Of a stretch of DNA of 23,329 nucleotides, positions 7,930-13,844 are shown piece after piece. Under the pieces are notes generated by a model. It was not told where the DNA came from. It saw nothing but the letters and a program-made list of their open reading frames with translations, and ran no database searches. The number at the start of each line of letters is the position of its first letter. Position 1 is the first letter of the stretch. Where the stretch lies: assembly GCA_023415575.1 (NCBI GenBank), contig JAEZKF010000050.1, positions 1-23,329 on the forward strand, read 5' to 3'. The translations under genes were made by a program, and so were the position numbers. This DNA comes from Bacillota bacterium. Lineage in GTDB: Bacteria; Bacillota; Clostridia; Oscillospirales; Ruminococcaceae.

Positions 7930-7938
7930 ATTATACCA
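7930..7938 (-). promoter_or_regulatory. Extended -10 promoter for the flavin reductase gene
   Basis: On the minus strand TGG precedes TATAAT (7935 down to 7930). No good -35 is seen. The predicted leader to the ATG at 7843 is about 80 nt. Confidence 0.45.
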
Positions 7939-8088
7939 CATCACCGGCAGGTTATACTATCTTACGGTGCCGATAGCGGACGTTTGGACTTATCTTCTAC
8001 CATCAAATTATGCCCATATATTACCTCTGATATCAAGGCATGATTCGATAATTATCGCGGATACTAAGGATATAAAGGAGGATATAAA

Positions 8089-8343
8089 ATGGGTATTATC
8101 GGATGGCTGATTATCGGTGCACTCGCTGGCTGGATTGCGAGTAAGATTACCGGAAACGATAAACAGATGGGTGCAGGCAAGAACATTATCGTCGGCATCA
8201 TTGGCGGCTTCATTGGTGGTCTTGCGATGAACCTGATTGGCGGAGCGGGCATCACCGGCTTTAACCTTTGGAGCCTGCTGGTAGCGGTGGTAGGCGCAGT
8301 GATTTTGCTGCTTATCGTCAACGCCTTCAAAAAGAGGGTATAG
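8089..8343 (+). CDS. GlsB/YeaQ/YmgE family stress-response membrane protein
   Basis: This is a small glycine-rich integral membrane protein of 84 aa with three hydrophobic segments: IIGWLIIGALAGWIAS, then GKNIIVGIIGGFIGGLAM, then LLVAVVGAVILLLIV. It ends in the basic tail NAFKKRV. This is the full length and pattern of the family once called transglycosylase-associated protein. Members are often induced by envelope or general stress; the molecular role is not known. The ribosome binding site AAAGGAGGA (8074-8082) is very strong and well spaced, which suggests high expression. It stands alone; a hairpin about 80 bases downstream is the likely end of the transcript. I found no convincing stress-sigma promoter upstream. 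Confidence 0.93.
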   Translation: MGIIGWLIIGALAGWIASKITGNDKQMGAGKNIIVGIIGGFIGGLAMNLIGGAGITGFNLWSLLVAVVGAVILLLIVNAFKKRV

Positions 8344-8421
8344 AGACTTAATTAACAGGAGCGGGGTAGACCGCAAGAAATCCTTTGTACAAGGCCAAAA
8401 GTGGATATAGAGGAATGCACA

Positions 8422-8460
8422 AGGCTCCCGACCGTAGTGTTTTGCGGTCGGGAGCCTGTC
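8422..8460 (+). terminator. Hairpin downstream of the stress protein gene
   Basis: AGGCTCCCGACCG (8422-8434) pairs perfectly with CGGTCGGGAGCCT (8445-8457), a very GC-rich 13-bp stem. The following tract is only GTCATATT, so termination may be inefficient. The 80 bases between the stop codon and the hairpin hold nothing I recognise. Confidence 0.7.
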
Positions 8461-8513
8461 ATATTGCACTTTATATCACGCATTCAATTAAGATTTTCTC
8501 AAATGTAATATTG

Positions 8514-8522
8514 TGGTATAAT
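8514..8522 (+). promoter_or_regulatory. Possible upstream promoter of the lipoprotein gene
   Basis: TGG plus TATAAT (8517-8522) forms an extended -10, with a T-rich -35 region. It lies 60 bases upstream of a stronger promoter and could give a longer leader. Confidence 0.45.
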
Positions 8523-8580
8523 TCATAATGATAAGTCAGATGTATGGCATCGTCTGCCACCATCTCTCAATAATTGCTGG

Positions 8581-8609
8581 TTGACATAAAATTTATCCAG
8601 CAGTAGAAT
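8581..8609 (+). promoter_or_regulatory. Near-consensus promoter of the lipoprotein gene
   Basis: The -35 is TTGACA (8581-8586) and the -10 is TAGAAT (8604-8609), with a 17-bp spacer. It predicts a leader of about 30 nt before the ATG at 8646. Confidence 0.85.
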
Positions 8610-8645
8610 ATTTTTAGTAATTGCATTGGAGATGAAGTAAAAACG

Positions 8646-9128
8646 ATGAAAAAAAGGCTGCTACCTATTTTAGCAATCCTGATGTCTATCATAGTAAGCT
8701 CCTGCGGAACAAGCGCCGCGGCTTCCTCTGAGGATGCCGCAGTAAACGATGTTCCGATTGACGGCGTGGTTGAAAACTCTGATGCCATCCCATCAGAGGA
8801 TGCAGGCATCATAGAGGAACCGACCGTCTCAGATGTGCCGGCTAGCTCAGAAGCACCGAGCAGCTCGGAAGCCCCAAGCAGCTCCGAGGCTGTCAGCTCT
8901 AAGGCAACCTCCTCAAGCGGCAAGCAAACAACAGTTATTGCCGACAACGACTACAGCGTGTCCGTAGAGGATAAGGGCGATAAGGTATCAGACACCGTAT
9001 ACATAACCGACGACGGCACCAAATATCACCGCAGCGGCTGCAGGTATCTCAAGGATAGTAAGCACGAGATCTCCCGCGCAGATGCAAAGGCCCAAGGCTA
9101 CGAGCCCTGCAAGGTCTGCAATCCTTAA
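8646..9128 (+). CDS. Surface lipoprotein with Ser-rich linker and C-terminal Cys/His (Ada-like) metal-site motif
   Basis: The 160-aa precursor starts with a lysine-rich signal peptide and a lipobox ending VSSC (Cys20), so it should be anchored on the outer face of the membrane. Residues 21-95 are low-complexity, rich in Ser, Ala, Glu and Asp, with tandem SSEAP-type repeats (about 67-82), typical of a linker through the cell wall. Residues 116-160 form a compact module, YITDDGTKYHRSGCRYL ... AKAQGYEPCKVCNP, with one His and three Cys in an HxxxC ... CxxC layout. Such modules occur C-terminal to some secreted nucleases and metallo-beta-lactamase-fold proteins and resemble the zinc site of Ada. 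Function is unknown. GAAG at 8634-8637 or GGAG at 8628-8631 could serve as the ribosome binding site. Confidence 0.85.
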   Translation: MKKRLLPILAILMSIIVSSCGTSAAASSEDAAVNDVPIDGVVENSDAIPSEDAGIIEEPTVSDVPASSEAPSSSEAPSSSEAVSSKATSSSGKQTTVIADNDYSVSVEDKGDKVSDTVYITDDGTKYHRSGCRYLKDSKHEISRADAKAQGYEPCKVCNP

Positions 9129-9194
9129 TAAGTAAAAGAAAGACGCACCGATTAGTGGGTGCAAATTAGGGATAAATAATTCCCGGAAAATAGT

Positions 9195-9234
9195 GGCATA
9201 GTTTGGTGCGTATTTACCAGCTATGCCGATTTTG
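9195..9234 (+). terminator. Terminator after the lipoprotein gene
   Basis: GGCATAG (9195-9201) pairs with CTATGCC (9221-9227), with an inner TGGT/ACCA stem, followed by GATTTTG. A weaker GCACC/GGTGC hairpin lies at 9145-9162, just after the stop. Confidence 0.65.
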
Positions 9235-9307
9235 CATTATTCTTTGTGAAATTTCATCCGTTTCAATGGAGTATTTTACTGCTTATATCACTAAACGATG
9301 CTTTCCA

Positions 9308-10564
9308 TTATAAAATTATCTCAATGACATCATCTTTGGATTTTCCATCAAGATTAAATTTCAAGGTCTTTCCCTCAATGCAAATGTCATATTCTCCTTT
9401 AAAGCCATAAAGAATAATACTTCCGGTTTCATCTGTTCGCAATTCACCTTCTGTATGCCATTCTTCATGGATTAAACGCTTTAATTCATGATAAGCAGGC
9501 TTAGCAGTATTATCTTTACGAAGAAGTCCACTGGGAGCTCCAAGCCATGCACCGTCTGCAAAATCCCAACCGGTAATAGCTTCCACCATAGGATGTTCAA
9601 ATAAGATACGATACATTTCAGCCCATTCCTTCTTCTGCCTTTCTTCACCTTCTGGTGTTGTTGGCCATTCATCAACCTGATAGTCATTCAAGTCCACGAT
9701 ATCTTTAGGCATAAGTTCCCCTGATATTAGGGTATTCTCTGTAAAATGAAGAGGAAGCCTGAATACTGAGAATCTCTCGAGAATATCCTTTAGTTTTTCC
9801 TGTCCCATATATCCTTGGTGCTGATGAGTCTGGATGCCGATTGCAGATATAGGCACACCTGCATTTAAACATCCATCGATAAGAATCCTATAGCTTTCTG
9901 ATAGGTTAAAATCATTAATAAGTAGAGTGGCGTCCGGATTAGCACTCTTAGCGGCATAAAATACTTCCTTCACCAGTCGAACTCTACCAAGATCCTTACA
10001 TATGCGGGTAATAGCATTATCGTACCTATCATAAATAGGCATAATCACTACCTCATTGATTACATCCCAAACATCTATTACACCACGAAACGCAGTAACA
10101 TCACGATATATACGATCTAATTGCTTTTGTAAAATTGTTGTATTATCATAATCCATCAACCAATCTGCACAAATTGAATGCCAACATAAGGGGTGTCCTT
10201 TTACCTTCACATTATTTTCTTGCAACATTTTAGCAGCTCGTATGAGACTGTCTGTGAGTACCTCTCCTTCTTTCGGTTCAAATTTACCCCAGTAAAACGG
10301 AAGTGTTCCGTAGTTAAATACTTCTAACCACTTGTTTACCCTATCTTCAAAAAAGCTTTTATCCGGCAGCTTCTTATCACTATAAAAATCGATTTTACTC
10401 ATATCAATTTCCGATGTCGCCGGAAGAGAATCAAAGGCACCACAACCAAACAAAAACTGATGATTTACTAGTTTTACTTTTACAGGAGTGTTGGATGGTA
10501 TATTTCCTTCCCCATCTATAAAACGTATTCTTTGTTTTGCTTTTCTATGCTCTAATGAACTCAT
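9308..10564 (-). CDS. GH10 endo-1,4-beta-xylanase, without signal peptide
   Basis: This is a glycoside hydrolase family 10 enzyme that cleaves internal beta-1,4 xylosidic bonds. The 418-aa protein has an N-terminal beta segment (about 1-45), then a TIM barrel with KGHPLCWH (about 122-129). The acid/base glutamate is in WDVINE (Glu171), the nucleophile in HFTEN (Glu276) and a late conserved tryptophan in TGWDFADGAW (about 331-340). A short beta-rich tail follows from about 372. No signal peptide or anchor is seen, so it should act in the cytoplasm on imported xylo-oligosaccharides. The start has AGGAGG ideally placed on the minus strand. Base composition and codon choice look clearly more AT-rich than the flanking genes, which suggests acquisition by transfer. 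No xylose genes or transporters are nearby. Confidence 0.93.
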   Translation of the reverse strand: MSSLEHRKAKQRIRFIDGEGNIPSNTPVKVKLVNHQFLFGCGAFDSLPATSEIDMSKIDFYSDKKLPDKSFFEDRVNKWLEVFNYGTLPFYWGKFEPKEGEVLTDSLIRAAKMLQENNVKVKGHPLCWHSICADWLMDYDNTTILQKQLDRIYRDVTAFRGVIDVWDVINEVVIMPIYDRYDNAITRICKDLGRVRLVKEVFYAAKSANPDATLLINDFNLSESYRILIDGCLNAGVPISAIGIQTHQHQGYMGQEKLKDILERFSVFRLPLHFTENTLISGELMPKDIVDLNDYQVDEWPTTPEGEERQKKEWAEMYRILFEHPMVEAITGWDFADGAWLGAPSGLLRKDNTAKPAYHELKRLIHEEWHTEGELRTDETGSIILYGFKGEYDICIEGKTLKFNLDGKSKDDVIEIIL

Positions 10565-10659
10565 GTAAACCCCTCCTATATATTATTGTAAAATTAACCC
10601 GATCTATGAAGAGTTAACCAATGTACTGCCTATTTAACCATATCTCTTTCGTATTTTTT

Positions 10660-10687
10660 GATAACCCATCTTTATACAACGGTTATC
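10660..10687 (-). promoter_or_regulatory. Inverted repeat around a -10-like box upstream of the xylanase (candidate operator)
   Basis: GATAACC (10660-10666) and GGTTATC (10681-10687) form a perfect 7-bp inverted repeat with a 14-base spacer. The spacer holds TATAAA on the minus strand (10671-10676), about 100 bases upstream of the xylanase ATG. Further TTAACC copies occur nearer the gene. This looks like a repressor or activator site; the regulator is not in the window. Confidence 0.4.
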
Positions 10688-10759
10688 TTCACGATCCTTT
10701 CAATTTCCTTAAGGCATGAATTTGATGAATAAATTGGGTTTATATTTCCTACAAAGAAA

Positions 10760-10797
10760 TTATAAGTCTAATAGGACTTATAACTCATAAATATGAG
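10760..10797 (-). terminator. Two adjacent hairpins downstream of the small membrane protein gene
   Basis: TTATAAGTC (10760-10768) pairs with GACTTATAA (10775-10783), and CTCATA (10784-10789) pairs with TATGAG (10792-10797). On the minus strand the first is followed by TTTCTTTG, so this may end the VOC-membrane protein transcript. The first palindrome also contains a TATAAT on the minus strand (10759-10764), so a promoter role towards the xylanase is the alternative. Confidence 0.4.
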
Positions 10798-10836
10798 CTT
10801 AAATCCTCTTTAGGGGCGTCTTTTTGCTTATTTACG

Positions 10837-11211
10837 CTACATCTGAAACGCGCTTATCCAAAAGCAGATTGCCGCAGCAAGGGAAAGCGGGGTCATGACG
10901 TACCGTTCTTTCTTACTCTTTGAAAACAGATTCATCAGCGTGTTCAAGGAAAGATACGCAGCAAATGCAAAGCATATGTACTTCGTCACCTTTAAGGAAA
11001 ACCATAAGGGAATAAACCCGCCGGCCTGCAGTACGATTACCACCGCAAACAGCTGAATAAAAAGCGAAACAACAGCCATAATCCGAAGCTGCTTCGGCAG
11101 TACCTTGTGCTGCCCGCCCATTGTAAACTCACCCAAAGGCAGACCGCAAGCGACAAGAACGGTCATAACTGCTATGACGAGAAATAACACCGCACCGATT
11201 ATTGATACCAT
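10837..11211 (-). CDS. Small four-helix membrane protein of unknown function
   Basis: The 124-aa product is mostly hydrophobic with four predicted membrane segments: about residues 3-22, 42-64, 70-90 and 104-121. A polar loop with GEFTMGGQHKVLPKQLR follows the first helix, and a basic KSKKER stretch precedes the last. I do not recognise a named family with certainty; similar uncharacterised four-helix proteins occur in Bacilli and Clostridia. GGAGG lies ten bases before the start on the minus strand. It follows the VOC gene after about 27 bases and is probably in the same transcript. Confidence 0.75.
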   Translation of the reverse strand: MVSIIGAVLFLVIAVMTVLVACGLPLGEFTMGGQHKVLPKQLRIMAVVSLFIQLFAVVIVLQAGGFIPLWFSLKVTKYICFAFAAYLSLNTLMNLFSKSKKERYVMTPLSLAAAICFWISAFQM

Positions 11212-11238
11212 ACAATTGTGTCCTCCATCTTTAGAGTT

Positions 11239-11664
11239 CTATAGCAACGCAAAATCTGCACTTTCCATGAGTGATTTCATCTGACACAGGCAAAACGGGT
11301 GTCCGGCAGGGTCAAACAGAACCGTCCAGTCACTCGAAAACTGCTGCTTGGCGATTGATGCTCCACAAGCTACTGCGTGTTTGACTGCCTTCTCCAAATC
11401 ATTCACGGCAAAATCAATGTGCGCCATCTGCTGCTGGGCATCGGGTTCCTCCGGCCACACTGGCGGTTTGTAGGCAGGATTGCGTTGAAAGAGCAGGCTG
11501 GGATACCCGCCCTGCTTGGTTCCCGGGGCATATACACACGCCCAGTCTTCATCGATATGGATTACCTCCCACAGGAGTAAGGCCGCATAGAAGTCTGCTA
11601 ACGCATGTGGGTCTATGCAATCCAGCGTAAATGCGTACATCTTGATTTTTATGTCGCTCATCAT
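11239..11664 (-). CDS. VOC family protein (glyoxalase/bleomycin resistance-like)
   Basis: This is a cytosolic protein of about 141 aa with the paired beta-alpha-beta-beta-beta repeats of the vicinal oxygen chelate superfamily. The first repeat starts at MYAFTLDCIDPHALADFYAALL; the second starts at HIDFAVNDLEKAVKHAVACGA and ends with WTVLFDPAGHPFCLCQ. Superfamily members include lyases, dioxygenases and drug-binding proteins. The FDPAGHPFCL ending is shared by the glyoxalase-like subgroup with a DPxGxPF signature, whose substrates are mostly unknown. Three in-frame ATGs (11673, 11664, 11661) are possible starts. I chose 11664 because GGATGG lies about five bases before it. An extended -10 (TGA TAGAAT, minus strand, 11697-11702) lies just upstream. 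Confidence 0.85.
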   Translation of the reverse strand: MMSDIKIKMYAFTLDCIDPHALADFYAALLLWEVIHIDEDWACVYAPGTKQGGYPSLLFQRNPAYKPPVWPEEPDAQQQMAHIDFAVNDLEKAVKHAVACGASIAKQQFSSDWTVLFDPAGHPFCLCQMKSLMESADFALL

Positions 11665-11696
11665 GCGCACCATCCAATTTCAGTAATAGTTGCTTT

Positions 11697-11725
11697 ATTC
11701 TATCACATAAAAGGGAAAAAGTCAT
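11697..11725 (-). promoter_or_regulatory. Promoter of the VOC-membrane protein unit
   Basis: On the minus strand, ATGACT (11725-11720), a 17-bp spacer, then TGA plus TAGAAT (11702-11697) make a plausible sigma-A promoter about 30 bases before the VOC start. Confidence 0.55.
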
Positions 11726-11850
11726 CTTCAAAAGTCAATTGGCGCGAGGGTTTTTGGGTTACATTTCGTGTTGCATACTTATTCAAAAGAGCGGCTGGAA
11801 TACAAAATGAAGATTGCAGGAACATGCCGAAAACCCGCATAACAAAGCGA

Positions 11851-11885
11851 AAACCCCTGTAAACCTTGTCGTTTACAGGGGGTTT
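11851..11885 (-). terminator. Terminator of the tRNA-Ser pair
   Basis: AAACCCCTGTAAAC (11851-11864) pairs with GTTTACAGGGGGTTT (11871-11885), with one bulged G. On the minus strand, the tract after the stem is TTTTCGCTTTG. It begins three bases after the tRNA 3' end. Confidence 0.8.
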
Positions 11886-11887
11886 CT

Positions 11888-11977
11888 TGGCGGAGAAGGA
11901 GGGATTTGAACCCTCGCGCCAGTTTCCCGACCTACTCCCTTAGCAGGGGAGCCTCTTCACCACTTGAGTACTTCTCC
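11888..11977 (-). tRNA. tRNA-Ser (anticodon GCT)
   Basis: This is a 90-nt class II tRNA on the minus strand. The acceptor GGAGAAG pairs with CTTCTCC, the anticodon loop carries GCT, a long variable arm is present, the discriminator base is G, and CCA is encoded. Confidence 0.96.
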
Positions 11978-12054
11978 ATTTGGTGACGATTATTTAAATA
12001 TATAAAATGCCCTTAGCGGGTACAATCATTCCCCGCCGCAAGCCTTTATGGCGT

Positions 12055-12141
12055 TGGCGGAGAGGAAGGGATTCGAACCCTTGGTTCTTGCGAATCACTG
12101 GTTTTCAAGACCAGCTCCTTAAACCACTCGGACACCTCTCC
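12055..12141 (-). tRNA. tRNA-Ser (anticodon TGA)
   Basis: This is an 87-nt class II tRNA on the minus strand. The acceptor GGAGAGG pairs with CCTCTCC, the anticodon stem is CTGGT/ACCAG with loop CTTGAAA (anticodon TGA), a long variable arm is present, and CCA is encoded. It is the first gene of the Ser(TGA)-Ser(GCT) pair. Confidence 0.96.
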
Positions 12142-12157
12142 AACTGTGACGCATCAT

Positions 12158-12186
12158 ATGATAACATATTTACGGGTTTCAGTCAA
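12158..12186 (-). promoter_or_regulatory. Promoter of the tRNA-Ser pair
   Basis: On the minus strand, TTGACT (12186-12181), a 17-bp spacer, and TATCAT (12163-12158) lie about 16 bases upstream of the mature tRNA-Ser(TGA) 5' end. Confidence 0.8.
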
Positions 12187-12478
12187 CAGTTTTCCTCTGT
12201 TTTTTGATGGGTTACGATGATTGTAGATTACAGCAAGGGCCTGCAGACTTCATTAGAGAAAAAGTTTTCTTATAAAGAAACAACAACTTCAAAACCTTTG
12301 GACACACTATACATAAGGCCCTTAAAGGATAGGAAATGACCAAAGAAATGCCGCGCAAGGATATCAGAGAATTCAAGAGGGATTTTGAGAATGACGGAGC
12401 ATTTCAAGGATTCCTGTGCAATAAATGCGAATAAGCATTGATAATTTCATTATAAATATAAAAATTCAAGGAAAATCA
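12187..12478. other. AT-rich intergenic stretch with a spaced inverted repeat
   Basis: No conserved gene is recognisable here. AAGGGCCT (12235-12242) and AGGCCCTT (12316-12323) are exact inverted repeats separated by 73 bases. A small ORF (12336-12434) starts just after the second arm. The composition is more AT-rich than the flanking pot operon, and the stretch may be remnant DNA. Confidence 0.4.
12336..12434 (+). CDS. Possible small protein ending in a CNKC motif
   Basis: The 32-codon ORF starts ATG ACC AAA GAA and ends in FLCNKCE. The purine-rich AAAGGATAGGA at 12324-12334 lies only one or two bases before the ATG, which is poor spacing. The composition is charged (many Lys, Arg, Glu, Asp) with a CxxC near the end. 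It may be a true small protein, the remnant of a longer metal-binding protein, or chance. No promoter was found for it. Confidence 0.3.
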   Translation: MTKEMPRKDIREFKRDFENDGAFQGFLCNKCE

Positions 12479-12507
12479 TTGACATTTGCATTGATACCTA
12501 TTATATT
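12479..12507 (+). promoter_or_regulatory. Near-consensus promoter of the potABCD operon
   Basis: The -35 is TTGACA (12479-12484) and the -10 is TATATT (12502-12507), with a 17-bp spacer. It predicts a start near 12514 and a leader of about 215 nt before potA. Confidence 0.85.
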
Positions 12508-12605
12508 TTTATATGTTGCTTTTTGCATCTACATCATTGATTTTAACGAGAAAGCAGATGGCAAATATTAAGGGCTATCTGTAACAACAAACAGCGTCGT
12601 ATGTT

Positions 12606-12718
12606 CCGCTAATAAGCTAAAAGTATTTTTGGCAAAAACCTTTTGCGGGGTAGCGGTTTCAAAAGGCGCTGTGGGCAGCAAGGCAGGATATGCTTTGCGC
12701 CTAAATCCGCAAAGGGGG
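12606..12718 (+). promoter_or_regulatory. Structured leader of potABCD (candidate cis-regulatory RNA)
   Basis: The leader holds several exact complementarities. CCGCTA (12606-12611) pairs with TAGCGG (12651-12656) and encloses GCAAAA (12632-12637) with TTTTGC (12641-12646). GGCGC (12665-12669) pairs with GCGCC (12697-12701). CTTTGCG (12693-12699) pairs with CGCAAAG (12708-12714), which runs into the Shine-Dalgarno AAAGGGGG (12711-12718). The last two stems share bases and exclude each other. CCTTTTGCGG (12639-12648) can also pair with CCGCAAAGG (12707-12715) with one bulge. I do not recognise a known riboswitch class. Confidence 0.45.
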
Positions 12719-12728
12719 ATGCAGACGT

Positions 12729-13781
12729 ATGGATAGTAATGTAATTGTCAAGCTCAAGGATATTGTGGTAGAGTTTGACGGAGAGCGGGTGCTTAAGGGG
12801 ATTAACCTTGACATCCACGACAAGGAGTTTGTAACGCTGCTCGGGCCATCCGGTTGTGGCAAGACCACAACGCTCCGTATCATCGGCGGCTTTGTAGAGC
12901 AAAACGAGGGAGACTTGTATTTTGGCTCGCAGCTGATTAACGGTCTGCCCCCGTATAAGCGTAACGTAAACACCGTATTTCAGCGCTATGCGCTTTTCCC
13001 GCATCTCAATGTATTTGAGAATGTGGCCTTTGGTCTTCGGGTGCAGAAACTGCCCCAAAAGGAGATCACAACCCGTGTGCGCGAGATGCTCGAGCTGGTC
13101 GGCTTAAAGGGCTTTGAGCAGCGCAACGTAAAAAACCTTTCCGGCGGGCAGCAGCAGCGCGTCGCGATTGCGCGCGCCCTTGTAAACCACCCGAAGGTTT
13201 TGCTTTTGGATGAGCCGCTCGGCGCGCTTGACCTTAAGCTGCGCAAGGAGATGCAAAACGAGCTTAAGCGCATCCAAAAAAGTCTTGAGATTACCTTTAT
13301 ATATGTAACCCACGACCAGGAAGAGGCGCTCACGATGTCCGATACCGTCGTTGTCATGAACAACGGCGAGATTCAACAAATCGGCACACCGCAGGATATC
13401 TACAATGAGCCGATTAATGCCTTTGTCGCGGACTTTATCGGCGAAAGCAACATCATTGACGGAATCATGGTCAAGGACTTCCTTGTGGAGTTTGCCGGTT
13501 CGACCTTTACCTGTGTAGACATGGGCTTTGAGCGCAACGAGCTCGTGGATGTCGTTATCCGCCCGGAGGATATCAAGGTTGTGCCGCAGATTGCGGGACA
13601 GCTTTCCGGCGTGGTGGAGTCGGTTACCTTCAAGGGTGTACACTACGAGATGATTGTCAACGGCTGCGGCTATAAGTGGATGATTCACTCCACAACCTTT
13701 GAAGAGCCAGGCAGCATCGTTGGCATGAACGTCACCCCGGAGGACATCCACATCATGAGAAAGATGACTCCTCAAGACTGA
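12729..13781 (+). CDS. potA: Spermidine/putrescine ABC transporter ATP-binding protein PotA
   Basis: This is the cytoplasmic ATPase of the polyamine importer. The 350-aa protein has a full ABC domain: Walker A GPSGCGKTT (39-47), Q-loop at Gln85, signature LSGGQ (137-141), Walker B VLLLDE (157-162) with a following D-loop GALD, and switch His195. The C-terminal third (about 240-345) is a TOBE-like regulatory beta domain with VVIRPEDIKV. This layout is that of PotA/MalK-type ATPases, and the following PotB, PotC and PotD genes make the assignment firm. AAAGGGGG lies ten bases before the ATG, at the edge of a leader hairpin. An out-of-frame five-codon ATG ORF (12719-12736) overlaps the start. 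Confidence 0.96.
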   Translation: MDSNVIVKLKDIVVEFDGERVLKGINLDIHDKEFVTLLGPSGCGKTTTLRIIGGFVEQNEGDLYFGSQLINGLPPYKRNVNTVFQRYALFPHLNVFENVAFGLRVQKLPQKEITTRVREMLELVGLKGFEQRNVKNLSGGQQQRVAIARALVNHPKVLLLDEPLGALDLKLRKEMQNELKRIQKSLEITFIYVTHDQEEALTMSDTVVVMNNGEIQQIGTPQDIYNEPINAFVADFIGESNIIDGIMVKDFLVEFAGSTFTCVDMGFERNELVDVVIRPEDIKVVPQIAGQLSGVVESVTFKGVHYEMIVNGCGYKWMIHSTTFEEPGSIVGMNVTPEDIHIMRKMTPQD

Positions 13782-13825
13782 CGGCGTAGGCCGGTATTTC
13801 ATGGCGTGTGACTTGCAAGACGCCG
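13782..13825 (+). promoter_or_regulatory. Intercistronic stem between potA and potB
   Basis: CGGCGT (13782-13787), directly after the potA stop, pairs with ACGCCG (13820-13825), directly before the potB Shine-Dalgarno. A second GGCGT (13803-13807) can compete for the same ACGCC. It may affect transcript stability or potB translation. Confidence 0.35.
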
Positions 13826-13844
13826 GAAAGGAAGGGTCAGACGA

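Noticed and set aside
8820..8910. CRISPR-like or tandem DNA repeat
   Set aside because: The short repeats are in frame and encode the SSEAP-type low-complexity linker of the lipoprotein; there are no spacers.
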